Positions 36,477-47,752 of a stretch of DNA of 64,000 nucleotides are shown piece by piece. The notes beneath the pieces were generated by a model, which saw only the letters and a program-made list of their open reading frames with translations, had not been told where the DNA came from and did not search any database. The position numbers and the translations under genes are program-made. Position 1 is the stretch's first letter, and each line of letters starts with the position of its first letter. The stretch spans positions 1,674,001 to 1,738,000 of the forward strand of contig JAIXMG010000001.1 of assembly GCA_025201345.1 (NCBI GenBank), in the 5' to 3' direction. This DNA is from Thamnidium elegans (Eukaryota > Mucoromycota > Mucoromycetes > Mucorales > Mucoraceae).

Positions 36477-36530
<54 letters not shown>

Positions 36531-38110
36531 CCAAAACTCATTTTTTTTAAATAACAGACGTATTGGTCAAGCAGCATTATACGGTATTTACTATGACGAC
36601 GGTGAATACGATTATACTCAACATTTAAAGCCTATGGGTAACGTTGACACAGTCTTTTTGGAAGCACCCGGTAAAAAAGAAAAGACCAACACATTGGATT
36701 CCATGTTTAAAGATGATGAAGTCCACAGAGAACAAAAGAACCCCAACTTGTTCCATTTACCTACTGAAGTTTTGCCTTCAAGCATTGAAATGAAGGTTGG
36801 TGTTATGAACCAACCTACAGGTCTTGATAACGGTCTTCAACCCGATATGGATCCTAGACTTCGTGAAGTCTTGGAAGCTTTATCAGATGAAGAGTATGTT
36901 GAAAACGATTTGGAGGAAGATTTCTTTGAGGCTTTAAATGCTGAAGGTGAAGCTTATGACCCTGCTGAAGATGAAGAGTATTTTGATTCAGAAGAAGAGA
37001 TCGAGGAATATTATGAAGATGAAGATGAAGAAGAACAGGACCAAGAAGGTGATGAAGTTGGTGAAGAAAACTATGATTGGCAAGCAGCCTTCAAAAAGTA
37101 ATTTACCATTATTATTATTATTATTACTACTACAAAAACTGTGTAAATTAAACTGCTTTTTTTTTTATAGATTCAAGTTAAACCAAAACCGTGGTGGTTC
37201 TGATGATGAATTTGATGATGAAGCTGAAACTAAGTCAAAGGGAACCAGTTTCTCTGTTTCATCTTCTGCTATGCACCGTAATTCTCAACTTCGATTATTA
37301 GATGATAGATTTGAAAAGATTGAAGAAGAATACGCTGACGATGATGATGAGAGTGAATACGAAAGCGGCGAAGAAAAGGAGGAGCGTGCTGATTTCGATG
37401 CTATTTTAGATGAATTTTTAGAAAAATATGAAATTGTTGGCAGAAAGATGCAACCTAAAATGGAAGGAGAAACATCCGCTGCCAAGCTTGATAGTATGCG
37501 CCAAGGTTTATTAAAGACACATATTCACGAAGAAGAAATTCACGAGCCAAGACAAAAACTTACACAGGCTGCGCTTCAGCCTAAATTGGAAAGACCTGAA
37601 ATGAAGAAGAGAGAAACTTGGGATTGTCAAAGTATTGTTTCTACTTATTCTAATCTTGAAAACCACCCTGCTTTAATTAACGATAAAGGTCCCTCAAAGA
37701 GAATTAGAATTGATCCCAAGACTGGTATGCCAATTCTTGTAGAAGTTGAGCGTAAAAAGAGGGCATCAAAAAAGAACAGATCTGAAGAACAAGAAGAGGA
37801 AGAAGAGGAAGAGGAAGAATCTGATGGTGAACAAGCTGAAAATAAGGGTGCACCTAGAACAAAGGAAGAGACAAAAGAAGAAAAGAAGGCACGAAAACAA
37901 GCAGTCAAAGAAGCTAAAAAGGTAATAATATTACCCATTTATACGCGTTTTATTATTGTGAAGATGACTCATCAATTTATTTTTATTTTTATATAGAATC
38001 GTCGAGAAGAAAAGAAGACTACAAAATCTGCATTTAAAGATGAAGAAATCCGTCAAAAGAGAATTCTTCAACAAGTGCGTCAAGCAAGGGGCGCTACACA
38101 TATTCCTTAA
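36184..38110 (+). CDS. LTV1: Ltv1-like 40S ribosomal subunit biogenesis factor
   Basis: Ltv1 accompanies pre-40S subunits from nucleus to cytoplasm and controls placement of small-subunit proteins of the beak. Five exons give 538 aa: 36184..36324, 36401..36471, 36558..37097, 37171..37921, 37997..38110. The start MGKKPFIDKKAAKHFHVVHRSQ is the conserved family N-terminus with its FxLVHRSQ motif, followed by DPL and, further on, YYDDGEYDYTQHLK. Two long acidic Glu/Asp tracts (centre) and a basic Lys-rich C-terminus, ending KDEEIRQKRILQQVRQAR, match the family layout. Intron 2 contains an A tract of about 46, one of the longest in the window. Confidence 0.95.
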
Positions 38111-38459
38111 AATAGATAATTATAAAAATAAAAAATTGCATAATACACACCCCGTCGACATAGTGAATTTTTAAATTTCACTATAGTTCTCACAAAAATA
38201 ATTTAATGTAACAAAATAAAAATGAAAAAAAAAACGACTTAAAAATGAACCTTCACTAAGATAGTGAAAGATAGTGAAAAGCTGGTGGAACTCAAAATAT
38301 ATCAACCATATCTACTAACATTCGAGGAAAACGGCCATAGCAAATTCTCTTTTGATATTTAGACCGTTAAACTTTAGCACTGGTTTCAATCCAATTAATC
38401 CGCACATACGTTTTATCTTGGTGTAAGTAAAAAGAAACATACTTTTGCATCTACTATCT
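38111..38459. other. Spacer left of the Fanzor-like pseudogene
   Basis: About 350 bp. A near-palindrome TAGTGAATTTTTAAATTTCACTA lies at about 38161-38183, and CACTAAGATAGTGAAAGATAGTGA at about 38256-38279; these TAGTGA repeats could belong to an element end. No matching inverted repeat was found on the right side. A minus-strand open frame at 38315-38566 overlaps the plus-strand coding relic and is not supported as a gene. Confidence 0.4.
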
Positions 38460-40160
38460 GACCAAGAGCTCAAACTGCCTACCATAATGCTATAATTGTA
38501 CAATTCGGAAACAAGCTGAGAATGACCATTAACAAAATGGTTAAACTTAAAGAACGTATATCTCACCTTACTGATGATATGAGAAAGAAAGGCTGTTCTG
38601 TTGAAGAGATCAAACTTGCTATTAAAAGTGATATCACAGGCCCTGTTACATAACTTAAACTAGCCATTTCATCAAAAGATATAAATCAAATTCCAAAGGA
38701 TTTTTTAGATCAAAAAGCTATACAACATGTTAACAACTTTATCTCATCTTACCCAAAGAATTACAAATTCAAAAAGGTTTCTATTTACTATGATGCAATA
38801 GCAAACCCGGTAAACTACCTGAAAGCTTATTTTAAGCTAGCAGAAATATGCGAATCGTACAAATTTAAATTATTCCAATGCCTCCCTTTGAGAAATACAT
38901 TTATATCATCATATATGACTATAGATACTATGATCTTAAATAATCAGATCTTAAAAGACTCGAAAAGAAGCAAATTAGATAAATCATCTATATGGGGAAA
39001 AGTTGTCAATATATCTAACGAAGCTTTAAAAGATCAAGGTCCAAATAAATCAATAAAGTTTAGAGGGACAATAATAACGGATGGTGTAGGAATATCAATA
39101 GTGAAGCAAAACTTTGAAACCTCAAAAAGTAGTACAAGCGGTCCTAAAAACAATGTTGTAAAAGAAGATTTCCAGTACATAGAAGAGATTCCGAAAGAAG
39201 AACTGCTCGCTACAAAAGGAAAAGCTGTGCTTATTGATCCTGGTCGTCGAGGCCTTTTATATTGTATGCACGAAGATAGTACAGCTAAGAAAAAGAAAAT
39301 GCACCGCTATACGAGAAATCAAAAGGCTAAAGAACTAAAATCGGCAAAATTTAGAAAGCTTCGTCAACGATTTAAACCAGCAAGTATTCAAGAGCGTGAA
39401 AATAAATTAAGTCAATGCTCTTCGTCAACTGTTAATGTTGATGCTTATGTCGAATATTTAAAAGTTAGAGTTCAAGTTTCTCCTTTGCTGAAAGAGTATT
39501 ATGGCAATGAAGATGTTGAAAAAATCAAAGGCAAGATAATTTGATTCCTTTCAGAAAGATGAAACTTTCATCATATATCAATCAGATACAAGCAGACAAA
39601 CGACTGTCAGAAAACCTTAGGGAAAAGTTTGGAAATGATTGTGTCCTTATTTTAGGAAATTGGTCTGCCTGTCATATGAAGTTTAAAAAACCAATTCGAG
39701 GGAAAGGAATGAAAAAAAATGTTAAGAAAAGAAGGGTTTCAGGTTTATCTACTTGATGAATACAAAACCTCGAATATCTGCCCATCTTGCGAACACCAAC
39801 TTGAAACTTTTAAAGAATGTATTAACCCAAGACCATATCGACGTTCAAAAAATCTTACTGTAAAGTGCCATGGATTTTTAAGGTAAAACTATATATTACT
39901 ATTATATGAATTAAAAAGCTTATATATAACCCCCATTAATGTTTTAGATGCAAGAATCAAAAAATTTTAGATCCAAAGAAGGTTACAGAAGAGGTTACAA
40001 AGTTTAGATTATGGAATAGAGACTTGGCTGCCGTCTTGAATTTCAAAAAATTTTTAATTAGTTTAAGGGAATCAGCACGAAGGCCTGAAATTTTTTCGAG
40101 AGGAGAGAAGCGAAAAAACTTGAATCCCCTCACAGTTGGAAAAAAACCACGTCTCCAGTA
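38460..40160 (+). pseudogene. Broken Fanzor/TnpB-like RNA-guided nuclease gene (relic 1)
   Basis: Fanzors are eukaryotic relatives of transposon TnpB, RuvC-type nucleases guided by an RNA from the element's own end. Coding sequence can be followed from about 38460 (QTAYHNAIIVQFGNKLRM) through LKLAEICESYKF-like and CLPLRNTFISSYMTID. RuvC-I follows as VLIDPGRRGLLYC (about 39230-39265), then GNWSACHMKFKKPIRGKGM. RuvC-II is VYLLDEYKTS with a zinc ribbon starting NICPSC. A short intron (about 39882-39948) lies before the second zinc-ribbon Cys residues, and RuvC-III is LWNRDLAAVLNF (about 40010-40050). It is inactivated by an in-frame stop near 38655, a frameshift near 39540 and another in the A tract near 39715-39722. 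The catalytic Asp, Glu and Asp remain, so decay is recent. Confidence 0.75.
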
Positions 40161-40724
40161 ATTTTCCGCCCTTGTTATCGCTTTGATAAACGTTAGATAG
40201 GTAAGAAATTAGTAATTTACACCACCTACTTTATTAGGTACTAACATCTTTTCATTAACCAACAGGTTCTCTATTATTATTCACAGTATAAAAAAGAAAA
40301 GCTTAACTTTTTTTCTCGGCGTCTCATTATTCCGGATAAATCGGGTGTAATAAATTAAGGTTACTCGGATTGCCTTTGACCGGCTTTTCCGTTGTGACAA
40401 AATTCCCATTTATAGTAAAACTGCCGCTTCGGCGAAAATAATGACACGGTTTTATAAACATTACGAATAACCACACTTTACTTGACAGTTGAGTTTTATA
40501 CTCAAAAAAACTGCTGCGCTCTAAAAAGGAAATCTATCTATTACAGATCCCGAAATTTATATAAAAAGGGAACCTAAAAAAATTTTTTTTTGGTTCTCTC
40601 TAACACTCTTTTTTCCTGTTTATCTTTCTTTTTTTTTTCTTTTTTTTTTTTCTTTGTAACAAAAGAAAAAAAAAATAGTTACAATAGATACCATTACCAT
40701 AGCAACTAATTTTTTAACAACAAC
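40161..40724. other. Region between Fanzor-like relic and AUR1
   Basis: 564 bp holding the presumed right end of the relic element and the AUR1 promoter. A small hairpin, GCCGCTTCGGC, lies near 40424-40434. Long T/C-rich stretches occur just upstream of the AUR1 start. A guide RNA of a Fanzor would be expected to begin around the pseudogene's 3' end, but no structure could be confirmed by eye. Confidence 0.4.
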
Positions 40725-42102
40725 ATGTTTCAGAAAGCAATTGAGTTATCCAAACCTTGGAAATGGAATTGGTTACAATACCCTATACTTGCAGCACTTG
40801 GTTTATTCAACATGTATTATATTGAATCACCGGCTCTTTGGTTAAGGATCTTGATTGCAATTAGTCTTGTAGCTTCACCATTTATACCATACCTTAGACG
40901 TTTCACATTACCTGCAATGGCTATCTTTACTTGGCTTATTACTTTTTACGCAGTTAAATTTCTCCCTAATCACATTAAACCTCAACATATCTTTGTAAAT
41001 TTACTTCCAACTTTGGAGAGAGTCATTTATGGTGCCAATCTTTCTGAAATCATTTCAAAACACACCCATCCCATCTTAGATATATTTGCTTGGATTCCTT
41101 ATGGTGTCATTCATTTTGCTTTTCCCTTTATATTTTCTGGTTTGCTCTTTACTTATGGTCCTCCCGGTTCTTTGGCGGTTTTTGGTCAAGCTTTTGGTTA
41201 TATGAATTTAGCCGGTGTCTTGACTCAACTTTTATTTCCTACTTCCCCTCCATGTAAATTTTAAGGAACGAGTGTTTCATTAGTATAAAAAAATCTTACC
41301 ATTTTTTTTTTCTTTAGGGTATGAGCTCAGCTATGGCTCCGCTCCAGCTGATTATTCGGTACATGGCCAACCAGGTGGTTTAGCCAGAATTGATGATATT
41401 TTAGGTTTAAATCTATATGGAACAACGTTCGGTAATTCACCACTTGTATTTGGTGCATTTCCTTCACTTCACTCTGGTTGTGCTACGATTGAGATGTTGT
41501 TTTTGTCATGGTTATGTCCCAAATTAAGACCCTATTGTGTTTTCCATGTTATGTGGATGTGGTTTGCCACCATGTATTTAACCCATCATTATCTAATTGA
41601 TCTCGTAGGCGGCTCAATTTACGCTACGCTTGCGTTTTTCTTTTTCCGTCGTTATCTCCCTACTATCCGACCCAATTGTTCAACTCGTTTAGATTATATT
41701 CAATCCAAGGTACCTGTCAAGAAATCATTTGCTAATTATGTACGTTCAATTGAAATGGAAAAATTTGTCTTGACTCTTGACCGACGTGATAATGATGATA
41801 CTGAGGCTCTTTTGATGAAGGAAGCTGATCTTGATTTTAACCAACAAGATACCGATGCCATCTCTCATCATCATTTGAACCAAGAGGAAGAAGAAACTTT
41901 AAATTCATACGATCATGTTCCATTACTCTCTATTCGCAAGTCTCCTCTTAAGGTGCTAATGACATCCCGTAACTCGGGTGATGATTATGCCTCTTATCCT
42001 TCGGCATCTACTTCTCCCACTTGCTCTGAACCCCCTTCCCCCACAACACCAGGTACACCTCATTTTGACGCTTACTTGCAAAACGAATATAAACACCATT
42101 AA
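40725..42102 (+). CDS. AUR1: Inositol phosphorylceramide synthase catalytic subunit (Aur1)
   Basis: Aur1 transfers phosphoinositol from phosphatidylinositol to (phyto)ceramide in the Golgi, an essential fungus-specific step and the target of aureobasidin A. Two exons, 40725..41253 and 41318..42102, give 437 aa. Several N-terminal transmembrane helices are evident. The PAP2/lipid phosphatase-type active-site motifs are FGAFPSLHSGCA (about residue 221) and THHYLIDLVGG (about residue 264), holding the catalytic His/Asp. Other family segments are YELSYGSAPADYSVHGQPGG and ARIDDILG. The C-terminus is a hydrophilic tail of about 130 residues, Ser/Pro-rich at the end. The gene looks intact. Confidence 0.95.
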
Positions 42103-42287
42103 TCTCGTCATCCCCCCCCCTCCTTTTTTTATTTTTACATTTTACATATTACAAATCGCATATAGACTTAATAATTATAATACGTCCTAATAATTAACCC
42201 CTTGTACTACATACTAACTTAATAATGCTGCAATACTGCTACTTGATATTAATAATAATAAATAAATAAGTAAGTAATTTTTTTTTA

Positions 42288-43325
42288 TTAAAGCTTGGCT
42301 TGTTTATTTTCAAACTCTTTATATTCTTCTTCAGTCATATAAGTACGAGATGGTTTCATGCCAACAATATCTTGAGTCATTCGAAGGGTCATGCCCCATA
42401 AATGAGGTGTAGACGATTCGGTCGCCGTTTTGAACTGAATAGCAGGTACGCGTACAGATGTAGGCCAAGGTACTTTTTGTCCCGGTTCTAGGTTAGCGTC
42501 AATAAATGGTGCATATGCTACAATAGGATCTTGCAATAAGTAACGTATAGATATCCCTTTTTAAAAAAGAATGTTTTAGATAAGCCGCATAAAAAAAAGT
42601 TTATATAATTTACTTACAGTAGGTTTCTGCAACTTCGGATATTTGAAGTGAAAATTCTGGCGTTATAGGACTCACTTGCAAAAAAACTAATCCCGTTTCT
42701 TTATTAGAAAATTCATGTTTGCAAGTCACTTTTTTTTTTTTTTTTTTTTTTTTACTTTACCGTGTGGTACCAATGTCATGATTAATTTTTTGCCTTCCAA
42801 AGAAGTGATTTTTCGGTGCTCTAATGTACCTAATGGGATAAAATGTGGACTAGCAAGATCTAAACCAATTTCTTCTCTGCATTCACGAATTACCGTATCA
42901 AGATGTGATTTATCACTCGGTTCATCTTTACCTCCGGGAAAAGCAATATGTCCTGACCATCTTTGTTTATACAATTAATAATTTTTTTTTTGAAATTATA
43001 CGAGGAAAAACAAACTTACACATCTGTTGGATGAGAAGCACGTTGTATAAATAAAATTTCAGCTTCACCATGACAATCATTTATCCAGCATTGGTTCAAG
43101 AATTCAGCCGGTGTTGCGGGTAAAGGATAGGAAAGAATGTGATCTGTAATGTAGGGCCTCCAACGAATAATAGCCGCCACGCTTGCATTTCTGACCAGAC
43201 CAGGCTCAAATTCTGACACTTGGTTTGTGGTAATGGTATCAATGATATATTTTAAATCTAGCAGAGAATTATATATTAGTTAATGCTTAAAAAATTTCTT
43301 CTTCTTCTGTACCTTGTTTCGACAT
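42288..43325 (-). CDS. Nudix hydrolase (Pcd1/NUDT-type, CoA- or nucleotide-diphosphate-like)
   Basis: Nudix enzymes cleave nucleoside diphosphates linked to another group. Five exons close in frame to 266 aa: 43325..43313, 43257..43020, 42960..42761, 42698..42618, 42556..42288. The Nudix box is PGGKDEPSDKSHLDTVIRE followed by CREEIGLDL, preserving the REUxEExGU part. It is preceded by RASHPTD and WSGHIAFPGG, as in the coenzyme A/UPF0035 subfamily (Pcd1, NUDT7/8-like). The substrate cannot be fixed from this. The third intron is uncertain: a 62-nt intron (42760..42699) keeps the frame, but so does a 32-nt one ending at the T/A tract near 42729. No peroxisomal SKL-type terminus is present (ends NKQAKL; a C-terminal AKL is a permitted PTS1 variant, so peroxisomal import is possible). 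Confidence 0.85.
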
Positions 43326-43561
43326 GAAGGAGGGGGGGGGGGGAAGAAGGGAAAAAAGATGATTCAAGCTTTTTAAGTCAGAAAAAGAATTTCACACACA
43401 CCACATTCTCACGTGTATTAAAAAAAAACTGCTTAGAAGTATACGATATTATCCAAAGGGGAAAGAAAATATTTTTATCCTTTCCGTTTATTATTACACT
43501 TAAAAGTATTAATTTTCTTTTATATATATACATTAAAGCTTGTATAAAAATTGCAATTCTC

Positions 43562-44463
43562 CTAAACTCTTCTTCTGTTACTATAACTCTTTTTTCCTAA
43601 ATCAAAGGGAATGTATCGGTATCTGATCATGTGTCCGATTTGTCTACGCATCGTCAAACAGAATAAAATAATAAAGTATCCTAAAAGAATAGGCCAGTAA
43701 ACGGGAATATCAAAAATACTAAACAAAGTACAAAAAATGGATAAAATGGTTGCCCTGGTAACAGAAAGCCTAATATAACCTTTTGAATTAGTCTCGTCGT
43801 TATAACATTATCTCCCCCCTTTTTAATTTCCCTTTTTTTCATTTTTAAAATATTTTACCAAAACTTGAATTCAGGAAGACGACGAATAAAAGGCTTAAAC
43901 TCTTCATCATTCTTCATGGGAAGAGAAGGTCCTTCTTCCATCTCGTTTGCTTGAGTGTCTAATTGAACTGAAGGATCGAACTTTGGTGTTAAAAACGCCA
44001 AGAACAAGTTTAAAATGTAAATGCCTACGTAAAAAAAAAACTTTTTTGATCAGTAACAGCCCTCTCCATCCTTCATTCCTATTTCTTCTTCTTACCTAAA
44101 GCATATCTATAGTTTTATATATATATATAAAAAGAAAAAAAAAAAAAAGATGGTTTAATTCTCCTTGTACACCAAAAGAAAAGGGGTTTACTTACGTTAT
44201 AATGTACCATCCTTCAGCATAAATAATACGCAACATGAATAATATTAAAAGTACACCAGTGGCAGCCCAACGATGAGGAACATAAGGTGTAGTTTGATCT
44301 AGTAAATGTTGAAAACGCTTTTTTTATAAAAAAAAGGGTAAATTTACATCATCCATATTATATATAAACAAGTTATAAAGCTACTTACTCTTTCGTAATG
44401 TGAAGTATGTGCCATCATACTAAAGGTAGCACCTTCAGCAGGCTCATTTGAAAAATCATTCAT
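43562..44463 (-). CDS. RER1: Rer1-like ER retrieval receptor
   Basis: Rer1 cycles between Golgi and ER and returns membrane proteins to the ER through their transmembrane segments. Five exons give 193 aa: 44463..44389, 44317..44196, 44106..44096, 44024..43859, 43769..43562. Family segments are [42 protein letters not shown] with TPKFDPS, and the signature [16 protein letters not shown]. These are followed by [14 protein letters not shown] and [16 protein letters not shown] near the C-terminus. Four hydrophobic helices can be seen. The third exon is only 11 nt and encodes part of TYALG; without it the frame and the motif are lost. Confidence 0.95.
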
Positions 44464-46191
44464 TTTTATTGTTGTTGAAAAGGAACCAAGAAGAAAAGAA
44501 AGAAAGATGTGTCACCCAGTTTTTAAAATTTAAAAAACTGTTCGCGTGAGGGGTTTCAAGTGGCACTTTTCGGTAAAAGAAATTAGCTTGGCTGAAGTTT
44601 TTTTTTTTTAATATGTACATATGTATAAGCTTCTTATCTTGCGAAAGTATTACCGTTAGTACAAGGATATACGGCAAGTCTCACGAAGAGTAACTACTTG
44701 AATTCTTGGTAGCTATATCGACTGTAAGCAGCGAAAGGGATATTTACAAAAGAAACAAAAAAAAAAAAAAAATTAGCCTTTCGTGTTAGTTACCTACCGC
44801 ATTTCGCTAGTTTTTACTTTCTTTATCAACTTATCGTTATATATCTTACTTAACTAGAAGTCAATAGGTAAAATAAGTTACTTACATTTGAGCTTAATAA
44901 AATAATAGTAATCATGTTTGAACTATTGATCACTGTTATAAATTAAGAGACTAAAGAAAGACGAACTGTTTATTTATCGAAAGTTGAAAGAACTGCACAT
45001 GGTTCAATGCTAAAGTAGATCTCAGCTAGTCAAAATATGCTTAGTTATAAGTTGTAGCAGGAAGATAGGAGAAGATGCTGCTTATGTCTTACAAATACTA
45101 GTACGTATGTAAAATGTAGGTGTAGCTTACCAAACCATCGTAATATTTAGTTGAAGGTTGTACATCGAGAACAAGCCCTATGCTGTATACTCTATGATGA
45201 GCAGCTACACTTTCTTTTGTAAACCATTCGTTCATTATATTGCTCTTAAAATAGCTCGTATAAGCAGTTTGTAAAAAAAAAATATGCGGGATACTTCCAC
45301 AGTTTTTGTTGTTTCATATAAGCCGACATAGTTCTTCTCAGAGTAATGGCTATTTATAAAAGTAATTGAAGAGTAATGCGTCTCACTTTTGTTTCTCTGA
45401 ACGTGTAAATCGACCGTGCGTTTAGGATTTTCCCGTTTTTTTAGTCGCAGTAAGACGTATTACGCCCGTATTTTTTATATATATTTTATCTAAGAAATAT
45501 GTTGGAAAGCACTGTTATTGTCATAAAAGCGGATGGAAAAAACAGAAAAAAAAGAAGACTAGACGTCATTTAAGTACTTTCTGCTCCTTTGAAGAACTAT
45601 AGTGAGTGTGGTGTTGTCACAATCAGAAGTGAATTCATCCTGTCTTATGTCTGTAATAAGACTAAGCCATATTGTAGGGTGTTCGTGGTAAGTTTTATCT
45701 GATAAAATACTGAACGAATTGCTAATTATTATTATTATTTTAAAAAAAAAGGATTACACTCCTTTGCAAGCCAGATATTATAGGTACCACTATTATCTAT
45801 TCTGGCATTACATATAGTAAACACATACAATGTTATATTTGTACAAGTTGACTATATTTAGATATATACAAGCCAATCATATATCGTATAGAGCCAGTAA
45901 TAATATTTTGCCAACCGCCAGCTTAAAAAGCTTTTATTCTTTTTTTGGATGATTCGATCCTCTTTAAGCTTTTTGTTTGAGCGTGAACAAAAATTTCCCC
46001 GCTTAAATTTAAAGTTCTGCTCATTCAGACTTGCGCGAAACTAATCATAATTAGATAAATATATATTGCCCCTATGTTTTTTTTCTAAATTTTATATTGT
46101 AATTTATTATTAGGTGAACTATATTTGTCAATGCAAAAAAAAAAAACATTTTTAACCTTCCTAAATATTAAAATGTAGTTTATTATCTTTT
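44464..46191. other. 1.7-kb spacer between RER1 and FAR11
   Basis: Mostly AT-rich and without a clear gene. One exon-like stretch on the minus strand (45235..45131) starts with ATG and ends at a good GTAAGC donor (listed separately). Nothing else was recognised. Confidence 0.45.
45131..45235 (-). other. Exon-like orphan open stretch
   Basis: Thirty-five codons from an ATG, MNEWFTKESVAAHHRVYSIG onward, ending exactly at TTG|GTAAGC, a consensus donor in this genome. The composition is coding-like compared with the surroundings. No continuing exon could be identified in the 650 bp downstream, so it may be a remnant first exon or chance. Confidence 0.25.
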
Positions 46192-47719
46192 TTAAATTGG
46201 CCATCCCTCATCGTCTACCAAAACTTCGCCTTCAAATGTATTCAATACCTTTAAATATCTAGGATCATCCATTTCAACATTAAGCCATCTTTGTACGGTC
46301 TTTTCTTGGACTAGCGTTAATCTCTTTTTGAGATCTTCCTCGGTTAAGTCACACCAGTTGATACCCTGTAGAGGATCGACTTCAGGCTCCACTTCATCAG
46401 CTTCTTCTTCTTCGCCAAATGTATTTGCTTTAGTACTAGAGCTGGCACCGTCAAGCGGAACTGATCCCCAAGCAGTGGTGCTGATCGTAGGTTTATCCCA
46501 TCCATCTTCTTGTACCAAGCTTTCGTTTTCTTTTTGTTTTGTTTCAATAAATTCTCTTTGTAACTCCTCCAGGTACAACTTGTTGATTTCGTTTGCCAAA
46601 TCGTCAGCCGTGATAGGCATAGGTAAAGCATCAGGTAAAGGCGTACCGATATGTCCTGTATCACTATCAATATCTTCTTCTTCTTCTTCTTCATCGTCAG
46701 TAGTCGAGTATACATTATCTCCAAGCCAACTTTGATAATTGTTTTTAAAGTCCAAGTCCAATTCAACATCATCTACAAGCATAGGTTCATTTAAGTTGTA
46801 CTCTGGTAAACGTCTACCCTTCTCTTCAACAGGGTAATTATTAAAGTAGAATAAAGTACTGTCTGGTCCAGATATATCATCCATTTTTGGCAGAATGTTT
46901 GGTAAATAGCGATGCCCATTATAGAGCCTAGATAGCATACGAATATTGACTTCCCTCATCTATTTAAAACAAGGTATTAGTATAGTATCGATCATAAATA
47001 AATTACACATACAGCTCCTTCTTCCATATCGCCATTTCCCTCAGGGCTTGATAACCAGTCATCATTGAGACTAGTTAAACAGTGAGCGTATATTGAAGAT
47101 ATTGTCTTCATATTAGCTATAATATTACGAGTAAATATATATATGTAGATCTAAAAATGTTACATACTTACATGATCTCCATCTTTTACCCATATAGGGC
47201 ACCTGATTCTTTAAGTTCTTTAATACGTACAGGTCTATAACCGGATGACCCACTTTTAATAATCGTTTTAATATAGCCTATAATATAGAATGTAAGTGTC
47301 AAGATCAATAATAATAGAGTAAACTTACAGATGATTTGTATTGTACAAGCAGTAATATGCGATGCATCTTTCTTTTGGTCAGCATTTGAAGTATTCTTAA
47401 TAAATTGATAGGCCATAATAAATTTCGAGTGTTGGTATAAGGCTTTTCTTCTTCGTCCTCTTCTTCGTCGTAGTCAATTTCCATTTGTCTGACATATCCA
47501 AAGAAACTAATTAAAAGGTTAAATCGAGTATGGATATATGTATATCAACAAACTAACCTTTGTCTATCATCATCAGTCTTTTTAGAAGCAAGTAATGCTA
47601 CCTCTTGTAAACCTAATAGCTTTAAAATTAACAGCATACATCCAGAATCAATCAATATTTGAGATAAATACTCAAATTTAAGAACATCTATAACAAATAT
47701 TAGTTTGTTGTCTATGAGC

Positions 47720-47752
<33 letters not shown>

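Noticed and set aside
38315..38566. 83-codon minus-strand frame upstream of Fanzor-like relic 1
   Set aside because: It overlaps plus-strand sequence that reads as the Fanzor-like N-terminus (NKLRMTINKMVKLKERI), so it is probably a shadow.
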